Below are positions 9,497 to 17,705 of a stretch of 64,000 nucleotides of DNA, piece after piece. The DNA comes from Myceligenerans pegani (GTDB lineage Bacteria > Actinomycetota > Actinomycetes > Actinomycetales > Cellulomonadaceae): contig NZ_JADBGR010000077.1 in assembly GCF_014892515.1 (NCBI RefSeq), positions 99,364-163,363 on the forward strand, read 5' to 3'. Position numbers and translations under genes: made by a program. Numbering within the stretch: the first letter of the stretch is position 1; each line of letters starts with the position of its first letter. Under the pieces are notes generated by a model. That model was not told where the DNA came from, searched no databases, and was given only the letters and a program-made list of their open reading frames with translations.

Positions 9497-10471
9497 TCAG
9501 TCACGGTAGCCGGGTGTGAATGCGCTGCCCGCCGCGCGGCGGAACCTGTCGGCGAGGCGGTCGAAGGCCGCCGCTAGTTCGTCGCCCTCGATGATCTCGA
9601 TGTCGGCTCCCAGCTGTGTCATCCACAGCGCGAGCCGGTCCGGATCGTCCGAGCCCAGTTCGACGCGGCACGAGGACTCGTCCACCACCTCGATGTCGAG
9701 CGGAGTGAGCACCGTCGCGGCGACCTCGGCGGCGGGAGCGTGCACGAGCACCCGGGCGCGGTACTTCCAGGCCGCCTTGTTGACCCGGCCGACGACGTAC
9801 TCGACGACCTTGTCCTCCGGGATCACGCGCGGCCGGAACCGCACGCCGGTCGGGGGACGCGGAACCATGCGGTCGACCCGGAAGACCCGCCAGTCGTCCC
9901 GGTCCAGATCCCACGCGAGCAGGTACCACCGCGACCCCCAGCTCACCAGTCGCTGCGGTTCGGTGTGGCGCGCCGTTTCGCTGCCCCCGGGCTTCGTGTA
10001 CCCGAACCGGAGGCGCTCGTGGCCGCGGATCGCCGCCGCGACCACGCCGAGCACCGAGACGTCGAGCGGCACATCGGCCCCCGGAACGACGCTCGTCGCC
10101 TCCCGCACCGCCTCGACACGGCGACGCAGGCGCGACGGCAGCACCTGCTCCAGCTTCGCCAGTGCCGTGAGCGACGTCTCCTCGACACCGAGCCGGCCCG
10201 TGGCCACGGTCCCCAGGCCGACCGCGACAGCGACCGCCTCGTCGTCGTCGAGCAGCAGCGGCGGCATCGCCGTCCCCGCCGCCAGCCGGTACCCGCCTGC
10301 CACCCCGGGACGCGCGTCCACGGGGTAGCCGAGCGAGCGCAGCTTCGTGACGTCGGCGCGCACCGTCCTGGTGCTCACGCCGAGCCGGTCGGCCAGTTCG
10401 GCACTCGTCCAGTCGCGCCTGAGCTGGAGCAGCGAGAGCAGTTCGAGCAGGCGGGCGGAGGTCTCCAACAT
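9497..10471 (-). CDS. WYL-domain transcriptional regulator
   Basis: 324 residues from ATG 10471 (MLETSARLLELLSLLQ); an ATG four codons upstream at 10483 is possible. N-terminal winged helix (residues 1-60, SAELADRLGVSTRTVRADVT), then the WYL domain at about 130-210 with RLVSWGSRWYLLAWDL and DWRVFRVDRM, and a C-terminal WCX extension. WYL regulators bind small ligands or nucleic acids and usually act on neighbouring genes. It is divergent from the second epoxide hydrolase gene, with a 63-bp shared region containing a candidate operator that is repeated before the first copy. Most likely it controls both hydrolases and itself. Confidence 0.93.
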   Translation of the reverse strand: MLETSARLLELLSLLQLRRDWTSAELADRLGVSTRTVRADVTKLRSLGYPVDARPGVAGGYRLAAGTAMPPLLLDDDEAVAVAVGLGTVATGRLGVEETSLTALAKLEQVLPSRLRRRVEAVREATSVVPGADVPLDVSVLGVVAAAIRGHERLRFGYTKPGGSETARHTEPQRLVSWGSRWYLLAWDLDRDDWRVFRVDRMVPRPPTGVRFRPRVIPEDKVVEYVVGRVNKAAWKYRARVLVHAPAAEVAATVLTPLDIEVVDESSCRVELGSDDPDRLALWMTQLGADIEIIEGDELAAAFDRLADRFRRAAGSAFTPGYRD

Positions 10472-10493
10472 GCGCACGATCATTTCAGCTATC

Positions 10494-10512
10494 GCGGAAG
10501 GAAACCTGCCGC
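10494..10512 (+). promoter_or_regulatory. candidate operator GCGGAA-N7-TGCCGC between WYL gene and second epoxide hydrolase
   Basis: Second copy of the imperfect inverted repeat seen at 7572-7590. It lies in the short divergent region, 22 bases upstream of the hydrolase ATG (10535) and 22 bases upstream of the WYL start at 10471. A site here could repress both directions. Confidence 0.55.
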
Positions 10513-10534
10513 AATCGGTGGAAGCGTTGATGTC

Positions 10535-11677
10535 ATGAACGAGAACACGGCACTCATCCCCTTCCGCATCGACATCCCGCAGGCCGACATCGACGACCTG
10601 CACCGCCGGCTCGCGGAGACGCGCTGGCCGTTCCCTGTCCCGGGCCGCGAGGACCGTACCGACTTCAGCCGCGGCATCCCGCTGGTGTATCTGAAGGAAC
10701 TCGCGGACTACTGGCGTGACGGGTTCGACTGGCGTGCCCAGGAGGCGGCGCTCAACGAGTACGAACAGTTCACGACCGTGGTCGACGGACAGGCCTTCCA
10801 CGTCGTCCACGTGCGCTCGGCGAACCCGGACGCCACCCCGCTCATCCTGAACCACGGCTGGCCCGGCTCGTTCGTCGAGTACCAGCAGCTGATCCCGCTG
10901 CTGACCGACGAGTTCCACATCGTGATCCCGTCGCTGCCCGGCTTCGGCTTCTCCACGCCGCTGTCCGGAACCGGCTGGGAACTGGCACGGACCGCGGACG
11001 CCTACGCCGAGATCATGACGCGGCTCGGGTACGAACGGTTCGCCGCCCATGGCACCGACATCGGCGCCGGCATCACCGGCCGGCTCGCGGCGGTCTACCC
11101 GGAGCGGGTCATCGGCACGCACGTCGGCAGCGACGGCCGGTCGCTCGGGATGGTCGGCGACAAGTTCCCCTACCCGGACGGCCTGTCCGACGACGAGATC
11201 GCGCAGATCGAGGAGGTGCGCACCAAGGACCTCGCCGAGCGCGGGTACTTCGAGATGCAGAACCACCGCCCCGACACGATCGGGCCGGCGCTCACCGACT
11301 CACCGGCCGGTCAGCTCGCGTGGATCGCGGAGAAGTTCCAGACGTGGACCAACCCCGCCTCGAGGACGTCCGACGAGGCGGTCGACCGCGACCAGCTCCT
11401 CGCCAACATCAGCCTGTACTGGTTCACCCGAAGCGGCGCGTCGAGCGCACAGTTCTACTACGAGGCCGAGCACTCGGGACTCGAGTGGGCCATGGCTTCC
11501 GGTGTGCCGTCGGGCTGGGCGGTGTTCGACACCCACCCGCTGATGCGCCGCGCGATGGATCCGTGGAACGCGATCGGCCACTTCAGCGAGTTCACCGAGG
11601 GCGGCCACTTCCCCGCGATGGAGGAGCCCGGGCTCCTCGCAGACGACATCCGCGCTTTCTTCGGCAGCCTGACCTGA
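10535..11677 (+). CDS. epoxide hydrolase-family protein, copy 2
   Basis: 380 residues from ATG 10535. Same domain order and motifs as copy 1: PFRIDIPQADIDDLHRRLAE, HGWPGSF, nucleophile region AHGTDIGAGITG with the Asp conserved, and GGHFPAM near the end. Differences from copy 1 are scattered substitutions, clustering in the variable cap region (residues about 220-275), so substrate range may differ. Divergent from the WYL regulator. The gene ends before a strong hairpin that separates it from the convergent zinc-finger gene. Confidence 0.92.
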   Translation: MNENTALIPFRIDIPQADIDDLHRRLAETRWPFPVPGREDRTDFSRGIPLVYLKELADYWRDGFDWRAQEAALNEYEQFTTVVDGQAFHVVHVRSANPDATPLILNHGWPGSFVEYQQLIPLLTDEFHIVIPSLPGFGFSTPLSGTGWELARTADAYAEIMTRLGYERFAAHGTDIGAGITGRLAAVYPERVIGTHVGSDGRSLGMVGDKFPYPDGLSDDEIAQIEEVRTKDLAERGYFEMQNHRPDTIGPALTDSPAGQLAWIAEKFQTWTNPASRTSDEAVDRDQLLANISLYWFTRSGASSAQFYYEAEHSGLEWAMASGVPSGWAVFDTHPLMRRAMDPWNAIGHFSEFTEGGHFPAMEEPGLLADDIRAFFGSLT

Positions 11678-11712
11678 CCACTTCTCGGCCGGGCCGTCGA
11701 CGCGCGCTTCGG

Positions 11713-11745
11713 CGCCCGGGCAGGCGGAGCACGCCTGCCCGGGCG
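11713..11745. terminator. 14-bp hairpin between convergent genes
   Basis: Perfect 14-bp inverted repeat (11713-11726 and 11732-11745) with a 5-base loop GAGCA, between the second epoxide hydrolase and the convergent zinc-finger gene. No long T-run, but position and stability fit a bidirectional terminator. Confidence 0.6.
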
Positions 11746-11825
11746 GCGGCGCGGCCACCCAGAAAGCGGCTACGAGACAGCCACGCCGGCTCCGCGCCGG
11801 TCCGCGAACCCGAACGCCCGCGTCG

Positions 11826-12044
11826 CTATGCGGCCGCGACGAGGCCGGCGTGGCTGCCGGCGCCGGCCATCCAGTACGACTCCCGGAGTTCGACGAATTC
11901 CCGGATGCAGCCGGGGCAGCCCACGAGGTGGTCCTCGATCCGGCGACGCCGGCAGGGCAAGATCTGGTGTCTGAGGTACTCCCGCATCGCGGCGCGCGTC
12001 TCGGGGCATCCGATGGCCTGAAGTGTGTCCCGCATGTCCCTCAA
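11826..12044 (-). CDS. small zf-HC2-like zinc-finger protein
   Basis: 72 residues starting MRDMRDTLQAIG (second Met at 12035 is an alternative start). The segment EDHLVGCPGCIREFVEL holds an H-x3-C-x2-C motif typical of zinc-binding anti-sigma (ZAS/zf-HC2) domains. Residues 24-36 are basic (LRHQILPCRRRRI). No membrane helix and no adjacent sigma factor gene, unlike usual ZAS proteins, so its partner is unknown. Confidence 0.65.
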   Translation of the reverse strand: MRDMRDTLQAIGCPETRAAMREYLRHQILPCRRRRIEDHLVGCPGCIREFVELRESYWMAGAGSHAGLVAAA

Positions 12045-12135
12045 GACGCGCGGAGACGCCAGATGTCACAGCACTTCCGGCAAATTCCTCAGAATGCCTC
12101 GTGGCCAGCATCGGCGCAACCGGAACGGCCTTCCC

Positions 12136-12885
12136 TCACGTCGCACGGGCGACGAAGAGCCAGCCCTTCCCGGGCGCGTAGGCCAGGTCGCGCACCTCGA
12201 CCCCGTCGAACCCGGCGGCGCGCAGCGACGTCTCGAGCTCCTCGCGATCACGGAACCGCAGCGTGGAGACCGCGACGACCTCGACCCCGTCGGGCATCCG
12301 GGTGGTCGACGTGAACGTGACCAGCGGAAGGGCCACCTCGTCGAGGCGGATCCATTCCTCCACGGGCCCGAGACCCGGCACATCGGTCCGCGCGAAGGTC
12401 CGCTCCGGCGTCCAGGACTCCCACGCGCGGACCTCGGGAACACGCGTCTCGAACGCGAGGGTCCCCCCGGGACGCAGGGCGGCGCGAACGGCCGCGAGCG
12501 CCGCCGCCCACGCCTCGTCCGTGGTGAAGACCTGGGCGACGTTCGCGGTCATCGTCGCGAGGTCCGCGTCACCCTCCGGCACCGCCGTCGCGTCGCCGTG
12601 CACCCACCGGACGGCGTCGGCGCCGGGCTTGCTCCGCCCGACGGCCAGCATCTCCCCCGCCGGCTCCACGCCGACCACGTCCATCCCGCGTTCCGCCAGG
12701 CGGAGCGCGAAGACGCCGGTCCCGGAGCCGACGTCGATCACGCTCCGGGCACCCACCTCGTCGGCGAGGGCGACATACATGTCCAGGTCGCTGCGGTCGG
12801 GGTCGAGCACGTCGTAGAGGCCGGCCACCACGGGGTGGTCGAACTCGTTGGCCGGTTCACGCCCGGGCGGCGTCGCGCCGCTCAT
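12136..12885 (-). CDS. class I SAM-dependent methyltransferase
   Basis: 249 residues from ATG 12885, which overlaps the stop of the ABC-F gene upstream (ATGA). The SAM-binding glycine motif is VIDVGSGTGVFALRLAERG (residues about 47-65), followed by the acidic VVGVEPAGEML and motif II/III VHGDATAVP and ALRPGGTLAFETRV. The N-terminal FDHPVVAGLYDVLDPDRSDLDMY is typical of small-molecule methyltransferases of this group. Substrate unknown. Coupling with an ABC-F ATPase suggests joint expression; no rRNA-methylase-specific motif is visible. Confidence 0.88.
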   Translation of the reverse strand: MSGATPPGREPANEFDHPVVAGLYDVLDPDRSDLDMYVALADEVGARSVIDVGSGTGVFALRLAERGMDVVGVEPAGEMLAVGRSKPGADAVRWVHGDATAVPEGDADLATMTANVAQVFTTDEAWAAALAAVRAALRPGGTLAFETRVPEVRAWESWTPERTFARTDVPGLGPVEEWIRLDEVALPLVTFTSTTRMPDGVEVVAVSTLRFRDREELETSLRAAGFDGVEVRDLAYAPGKGWLFVARAT

Positions 12886-14513
12886 CGCTCCCGCTCCACT
12901 CGCCGCTCGTCCCACACCGGCTCAGAGGTCTCCCGTACGACGCCGTCGGACCCGAACACCAGGTACCGGTCGAAGGACCGGGCGAACCAGCGGTCGTGCG
13001 TGACCGCGAGAACCGTGCCCTCGAACGCCTCCAGGCCCTCCTGCAACGCCTCGGCCGATTCGAGGTCGAGGTTGTCGGTCGGCTCGTCGAGCAGCAGCGC
13101 GGTGCACCCGGCGAGTTCGAGGAGCAGGATCTGGAACCTGGCCTGCTGCCCGCCCGACAGGCGGTCGAAGGGCCGCTCCGCCGCGCCGGTCAGTTCGTAC
13201 CGGCGCAGCCGGGACATGGCCTTGCCCCGGTCCTGGGCATGATCGGTCCACAGGATGTCGAGCAGTGTCCGGCCGGCCAGCTCCGGATGCGCGTGGGTCT
13301 GCGCGAAATGCCCCGGCACGACACGCGCGCCGAGCTTCCAGTTGCCCTGGTGTACCACCTCGTCCCCCGCCAGCAACCGCAGGAAGTGCGACTTGCCGGA
13401 GCCGTTCGAGCCGAGCACGGCCACCCGCTCCCCGAAGAAGACCTCGAGGTCGAACGGCTTCATCAGGCCCGTCAACTCGAGCCCGGTACAGGTCACCGCC
13501 CGCAGGCCGGTGCGCCCGCCGTGCAGGCGCATGGTGATGTCCTGCTCGCGGGGTGGCTCCGGCGGCGGTCCGGCCTCCTCGAACTTCCGCAGGCGCGTCT
13601 GGGCGGCCCGGTACCGCGACGCCATGTCGGGACTGTTCGCCGCCTGCTGTCGCAGGGTCAGCACCAGCTTCCGGAGCTGCGCGTGCTTCTCGTCCCAGCG
13701 CCGCCGCAGTTCCTCGAAACGCGCGAACCGCTCGCGCCGTGCCTCGTGGAACGTCTCGAAGGAGGCGCCGTGCACCCAGGCGTCGGCCCCAGCCGGACCC
13801 GGCTCCAGGGACACGATCCGGTCCGCGGCCCGTGCGAGCAGTTCGCGATCGTGGGACACGAACAGCACGGTCTTGCGGGTCTCCCGCAGCCGCTCCTCCA
13901 GCCAGCGCTTGCCCGGCACGTCGAGGTAGTTGTCCGGCTCGTCGAGCAGCAGCACCTCGTCGATGCCCCGCAGCAGCGCCTCCAGCACGAGCCGCTTCTG
14001 CTCACCGCCGGACAGGGTGCGTACCTCGCGGAACTGCGCACGCTCGTAGGGCACCCCGAGCGCCGCCGTCGTGCACACGTCCCACAGCGTCTCCGCCTCG
14101 TAGCCGCCGGCCTCCCCCCAGTCCGCGAGCGCCTGCGCATAGGCCATCTGCACGCGCGTCTGGTCGGCGTCGTCCTCCGCCGTCATCATGGCGTGCTCGG
14201 CCTCGTCGACGGCGCGGGCGGCGTCCCGGATGCGCGGCGTGGAGACCGAGGCGAGCAGGTCGCGCACCGTGCTCTCGTCCCGGACGGATCCGATGAACTG
14301 CCGCATGACGCCGAGACCTCCGGTGACGGCGACGCTGCCGCCGTCGGGGACGAGTTCGCCGGTGAGGAGCCTCAGGAGGGTGGTCTTGCCCGCGCCGTTG
14401 GGCCCCACCAGGGCGGTGGCGCTGCCCTCTCCCACCCGGAACGACACGTCGCCGAGCAGAGCCCTGCCGTCGGGAAGGTAGTACTCGAGGTGCGCGGCTT
14501 CCAGGTGACCCAT
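12882..14513 (-). CDS. ABC-F family ATPase
   Basis: 543 residues from ATG 14513 (MGHLEAAHLEYYLPDGRALL). Two nucleotide-binding domains without membrane segments: Walker A GPNGAGKTT and GSNGSGKSH, signatures LSGGEQKR and LSGGQQAR, Walker B VLLLDEPDNYLD and ALLLDEPTDNLD. The charged linker between them (residues about 230-310, RRRWDEKHAQLRKLV) matches the ABC-F P-site tRNA interaction motif. ABC-F proteins act on ribosomes, either in translation regulation or in antibiotic target protection; which role applies here cannot be told. Operon with the downstream methyltransferase; divergent from xseB across 100 bp. Confidence 0.93.
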   Translation of the reverse strand: MGHLEAAHLEYYLPDGRALLGDVSFRVGEGSATALVGPNGAGKTTLLRLLTGELVPDGGSVAVTGGLGVMRQFIGSVRDESTVRDLLASVSTPRIRDAARAVDEAEHAMMTAEDDADQTRVQMAYAQALADWGEAGGYEAETLWDVCTTAALGVPYERAQFREVRTLSGGEQKRLVLEALLRGIDEVLLLDEPDNYLDVPGKRWLEERLRETRKTVLFVSHDRELLARAADRIVSLEPGPAGADAWVHGASFETFHEARRERFARFEELRRRWDEKHAQLRKLVLTLRQQAANSPDMASRYRAAQTRLRKFEEAGPPPEPPREQDITMRLHGGRTGLRAVTCTGLELTGLMKPFDLEVFFGERVAVLGSNGSGKSHFLRLLAGDEVVHQGNWKLGARVVPGHFAQTHAHPELAGRTLLDILWTDHAQDRGKAMSRLRRYELTGAAERPFDRLSGGQQARFQILLLELAGCTALLLDEPTDNLDLESAEALQEGLEAFEGTVLAVTHDRWFARSFDRYLVFGSDGVVRETSEPVWDERRVERER

Positions 14514-14613
14514 GAGCACATGGTCGTCGTTCGGGTCCGGGTGACCAAGCGCATTTCTCGTGCCTGTGGACAACGCGCACCGGATGTCGGTGACGTGTTG
14601 TTGACTGTTCCCC

Positions 14614-14913
14614 GTGAACACCGACGCCAAGAACACCGACGCACCCGATGTCGCCGGCCTGTCCTACGAGCAGGCGCGGGACGAGCTCGTCCGCGTGGTC
14701 CAGCGCCTGGAGGCCGGCGGGGAGCCGCTGGAGGACTCGCTCGCGCTGTGGGAGCGCGGCGAGGCCCTGGCCACACGGTGCCAGGAGTGGCTCGACGGGG
14801 CCCGCGAGCGTCTCGCGGCCGCGCAGGCGGCGTCGAGTGACGGCACGGGTACATCAGCCGCGTCGACGACCACGTCGACGGCTCCGACGAACGACAGCGA
14901 GGTCACCGAATGA
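14614..14913 (+). CDS. xseB: exodeoxyribonuclease VII small subunit
   Basis: 99 residues from GTG 14614. The core [40 protein letters not shown] and LDGARERL is the canonical two-helix XseB fold. A Thr/Ser-rich tail of about 25 residues follows. It binds XseA and is required for nuclease activity. xseA lies 7.1 kb upstream rather than immediately before it. Overlaps the next gene by 4 bp (ATGA). Confidence 0.95.
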   Translation: MNTDAKNTDAPDVAGLSYEQARDELVRVVQRLEAGGEPLEDSLALWERGEALATRCQEWLDGARERLAAAQAASSDGTGTSAASTTTSTAPTNDSEVTE

Positions 14914-15863
14914 GCAGCCATGTGCTCGCCGTGGGCGAGGCCCTGGTGGACGAGGTTCATCGCCCGGACGGTTCCGCGGCCGAGCATCCCGGCGGCAGCA
15001 TCGCCAACGTCGCGCTGACGCTGGGGCGTCTGGGCCGGGACGTCCGGCTCGCGACGTGGCTGGGCCGCGACGAGCGCGGGGACGCGGTGCGCGCGTGGCT
15101 CGCGGAGTCGGACGTCGCTCTCGCCGACGGCAGCGACGCGGCGGAGCGTACGAGCGTGGCGGTGGCGACGCTCGACGACGGCGGCTCGGCCACCTACGAG
15201 TTCGACCTCACGTGGCGGGTCCCGGAAGAGACGGCCGCCGGCCCGGAGACGCTCGCGGTGCACACGGGCTCGATCGCGGCGGTGCTGGAGCCGGGCGGCA
15301 GCCAGGTGCGTGCGCTGGTGGAGGCCGCGCGGGCGACGGCGACCATCACGTACGACCCGAACGCGCGCCCGGTGATCATGGGGTCGGCGGATGCCGCGCG
15401 GGAGCGGATCGAGACGCTCGTCGCGCTGTCCGACGTGGTCAAGGTCAGCGACGAGGATCTCGGGTGGCTGTACCCGGGGCAGGACCCGGTCGAGGCGGCC
15501 CGCGCCTGGCGGGCCGGCGCGGCCGGTGGCGCCGCCCGGGCGCCGGGGCAGGAGGGGCCCGCTCTCGTGGTGGTGACGAGGGGCGGTGACGGGGCGGTCG
15601 CGCTCACGGCGGGCGGCGAGGTCGAGGTGAAGGCGCCTGCCGCGCGGGTGGTGGACACGGTCGGGGCCGGGGACTCGTTCATGGGTGCCCTGATCGACGG
15701 CCTGTGGGGTCACGACCTGCTGGGCGCCGCCCGCCGGGACGCGTTGCGCGCCATCGGACCGGACACGCTGTCCGCGATCCTGGAGCAGTGCGTGGCCGTC
15801 GCCGCGATCACCGTGTCGCGTGCAGGCGCCAACCCGCCGCGGCGAGCGGAGCTGGAGGCATGA
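14910..15863 (+). CDS. PfkB-family carbohydrate kinase
   Basis: 317 residues, starting in the ATGA overlap with xseB. N-terminal PfkB signature [18 protein letters not shown] (residues about 28-45) and C-terminal signature [19 protein letters not shown] (about 250-268) with the catalytic Asp in GAGD. The family phosphorylates sugars such as fructose or ribose; overall similarity is to fructokinase-type members. An Ala/Gly-rich loop at about 195-215 is an expansion. Followed by a 30-bp tandem repeat and the carbonic anhydrase gene. Confidence 0.9.
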   Translation: MSSHVLAVGEALVDEVHRPDGSAAEHPGGSIANVALTLGRLGRDVRLATWLGRDERGDAVRAWLAESDVALADGSDAAERTSVAVATLDDGGSATYEFDLTWRVPEETAAGPETLAVHTGSIAAVLEPGGSQVRALVEAARATATITYDPNARPVIMGSADAARERIETLVALSDVVKVSDEDLGWLYPGQDPVEAARAWRAGAAGGAARAPGQEGPALVVVTRGGDGAVALTAGGEVEVKAPAARVVDTVGAGDSFMGALIDGLWGHDLLGAARRDALRAIGPDTLSAILEQCVAVAAITVSRAGANPPRRAELEA

Positions 15864-15883
15864 TCGGCGGCGCAGTCGCCACG

Positions 15884-15963
15884 GACGCGGCAGGCACGGA
15901 ATCGACGGGCACGGACGCAGTGGGCACGGAATCAGCGGGCACGGACGCGGCAGGCACGACGGA
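15884..15963 (+). repeat. 30-bp tandem repeat, 2.7 units
   Basis: Units at 15884-15913, 15914-15943 and a partial third at 15944-15963, differing at a few bases. They lie in a potential 39-codon reading frame (ATG 15860 overlapping the kinase stop, ending 15979) that would encode a D-A-A/V-G-T-E-S-T/A-G-T decapeptide repeat. A real peptide is possible but unsupported. Such repeats can vary in copy number by slippage. Confidence 0.75.
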
Positions 15964-15975
15964 GGAATTCCACGC

Positions 15976-16635
15976 ATGACGGACATCGAACGGCTGACAC
16001 CGCAGGAGGCATGGAAGCGCCTGCGCACGGGCAACGACAGGTTCGTGAGCGACGCGCCGGCCCACCCCTCGCAGAACGCCGCCCGGCGGGCGGAGCTGAA
16101 GGCGGCCCAGCATCCGCACACGGTGATCTTCGGCTGCTCGGACTCGCGGGTCGCCGCGGAGATCATCTTCGACCAGGGCCTTGGCGACGTGTTCGTGGTC
16201 CGGACCGCGGGGCACGTGCTCGACACGACGGTGATCGGCTCGATCGAGTACGGGGTCGACGTCCTGGGAGCGTCGCTCGTGGTCGTGCTCGGGCACGACT
16301 CGTGCGGCGCGGTGGCCGCGGCCGCGCACACCCTGGCCACGGGCGAGCAGCAGGGCGGGTTCGTCCGCGCGGTCGTGGACCGGGTGATCCCGTCGATCGT
16401 GAACATCACGTCGGGCAGCCCGGGAACCGACGTGGGCGCTCTGTCCGACCAGGACGTGCTGCGCCGCGAGCACGTGAAGCACACGGTGGGGATGCTGCAC
16501 GGGTACTCGGCAGGGCTGGCGTCGGCCGTCGCGGAGGGCCGGTGCGCCGTCGTCGGCGTGGAGTACGACCTGTCGGAGGGCGCGGCCCGCCTGATCCACG
16601 CGCTCGGCGACGTCGGGGAGGAGCCGGCCACGTGA
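15976..16635 (+). CDS. beta-class carbonic anhydrase
   Basis: 219 residues from ATG 15976 with GGAGG 9 bases upstream. Zinc ligands and catalytic dyad are clear: C54, D56 and R58 in FGCSDSR, and H107 and C110 in GHDSCGAV. It interconverts CO2 and bicarbonate in the cytoplasm. Length and motifs match actinobacterial beta carbonic anhydrases. Its closest plus-strand neighbours downstream are the ECF41 gene and, beyond it, fumC; bicarbonate supply would suit the anaplerotic context, but that link is inference. Confidence 0.96.
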   Translation: MTDIERLTPQEAWKRLRTGNDRFVSDAPAHPSQNAARRAELKAAQHPHTVIFGCSDSRVAAEIIFDQGLGDVFVVRTAGHVLDTTVIGSIEYGVDVLGASLVVVLGHDSCGAVAAAAHTLATGEQQGGFVRAVVDRVIPSIVNITSGSPGTDVGALSDQDVLRREHVKHTVGMLHGYSAGLASAVAEGRCAVVGVEYDLSEGAARLIHALGDVGEEPAT

Positions 16636-16678
16636 CCGGTGTCGCTCGAGCGCTGTCATCGCGAACCTCACGCGACGA

Positions 16679-16714
16679 TGCGGCACGATGAGGCCATGAG
16701 TTCCGCCACCGTCC
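16679..16714 (+). repeat. degenerate copy of the fumC start region
   Basis: About 36 bases here match 18575-18610, which covers the sequence just before and the first codons of fumC, with five mismatches. The copied ATG (16696) opens an 11-codon frame MSSATVRGSR that runs into the ATG of the sigma gene. It probably marks the left edge of an inserted or duplicated sigma/oxidoreductase module. Confidence 0.6.
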
Positions 16715-16724
16715 GGGGATCGCG

Positions 16725-17705
16725 ATGACAGGTCGCGGGGACGCGCCCTCCGACGACGGGCTCGACGACGCGGCGGCGATCTTCGTCGCCGCACGTCAGC
16801 GGTTGTTCGGCATCGCGTACCGGATCCTGGGCTCCGCCGCCGATGCCGAGGACGTCGTACAGGACGCCTGGGTGAGGTGGCAGACGACGGACCGGTCGGT
16901 GGTGCTCAGCCCGCAGGCATTGCTCACGACGATCACGACCCGCCTGGCGATCAACGTGCTGCAGAGCGCACGATCCCGGCGCGAGACGTACACCGGTCCC
17001 TGGCTCCCCGAGCCCGTGGACACCAGCGCCGATCCCACGCTGGGTGCCGAGCGGGCCGAGGCTCTGGATGTCGCCGTGCTCGTCCTGCTCGAGCGCCTGA
17101 CGCCCACCGAGCGCGCCGCGTACGTGCTGCGCGAGGCGTTCGACTACGAGTATCCCGAGATCGCGCGGATCCTGGACACCTCCCCGGCGGCCACCCGGCA
17201 GCTGGTGAGCCGGGCTCGCAGGCATCTCGCCACGGAACGGCGAATCGCGGTGAGCGCGGTGAGCGCGACGGCACGCCGCGACCTGCTCGCCGCCTTCCTC
17301 GCCGCCGCCCGGGCGGGCGATGTCGAGCGGCTCGAAGGCCTCCTCGCCGCGGACGTCGTCACCCGCGCCGACAGCGACGGAAAGGTGAAGCAGGTCGCCC
17401 GGGTCGCGGTCACTGGCCGGTCCAAGGTGGCCCGCCTCCTGTCCGCGTACGCCGAGACCTTCTGGGAGGGCATCACCGTGTTCCCGCTGGAGGTCAACGG
17501 GGACGCCGCGCTCGGCATGGAACGTGACGGTGAGCTGGTCGGCGTCCTGGTCGTCAAGGCCTCCGACGAGGGCGTCCACGAACTCCTGTGGCAGCTGAAC
17601 CCCGCCAAGCTCGAACCGCTCCGGCGCTCCCGCGCCGGCCACCCGACGGTGGCCGGCGCGGGCGAGGACGCTACGCCTGGGCCGCCCGCCACGCCTCGTA
17701 GCTGA
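16725..17705 (+). CDS. ECF41-family RNA polymerase sigma factor (SigJ-like)
   Basis: 326 residues from ATG 16725. Sigma-2 region at about 15-85 (FGIAYRILGSAADAEDVVQ), sigma-4 at about 120-175 (LTPTERAAYVLREAFDYEYPEIA), and a C-terminal SnoaL-like extension of about 130 residues. WLPEP in the linker and NPAKL near the end are hallmarks of ECF41, where the extension controls activity instead of a separate anti-sigma factor. DSDGK here stands where DGGGK is usual. The convergent neighbour is an NAD(P)-binding epimerase-like protein, the expected ECF41 partner type (COE: carboxymuconolactone decarboxylase, oxidoreductase or epimerase). The genes overlap by 35 bp at their 3' ends. Confidence 0.93.
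   Translation: MTGRGDAPSDDGLDDAAAIFVAARQRLFGIAYRILGSAADAEDVVQDAWVRWQTTDRSVVLSPQALLTTITTRLAINVLQSARSRRETYTGPWLPEPVDTSADPTLGAERAEALDVAVLVLLERLTPTERAAYVLREAFDYEYPEIARILDTSPAATRQLVSRARRHLATERRIAVSAVSATARRDLLAAFLAAARAGDVERLEGLLAADVVTRADSDGKVKQVARVAVTGRSKVARLLSAYAETFWEGITVFPLEVNGDAALGMERDGELVGVLVVKASDEGVHELLWQLNPAKLEPLRRSRAGHPTVAGAGEDATPGPPATPRS

Noticed and set aside
11770..12111. 113-codon frame overlapping the zinc-finger gene
   Set aside because: Out-of-frame Arg/Pro-rich reading; the zinc-finger frame carries the motif.
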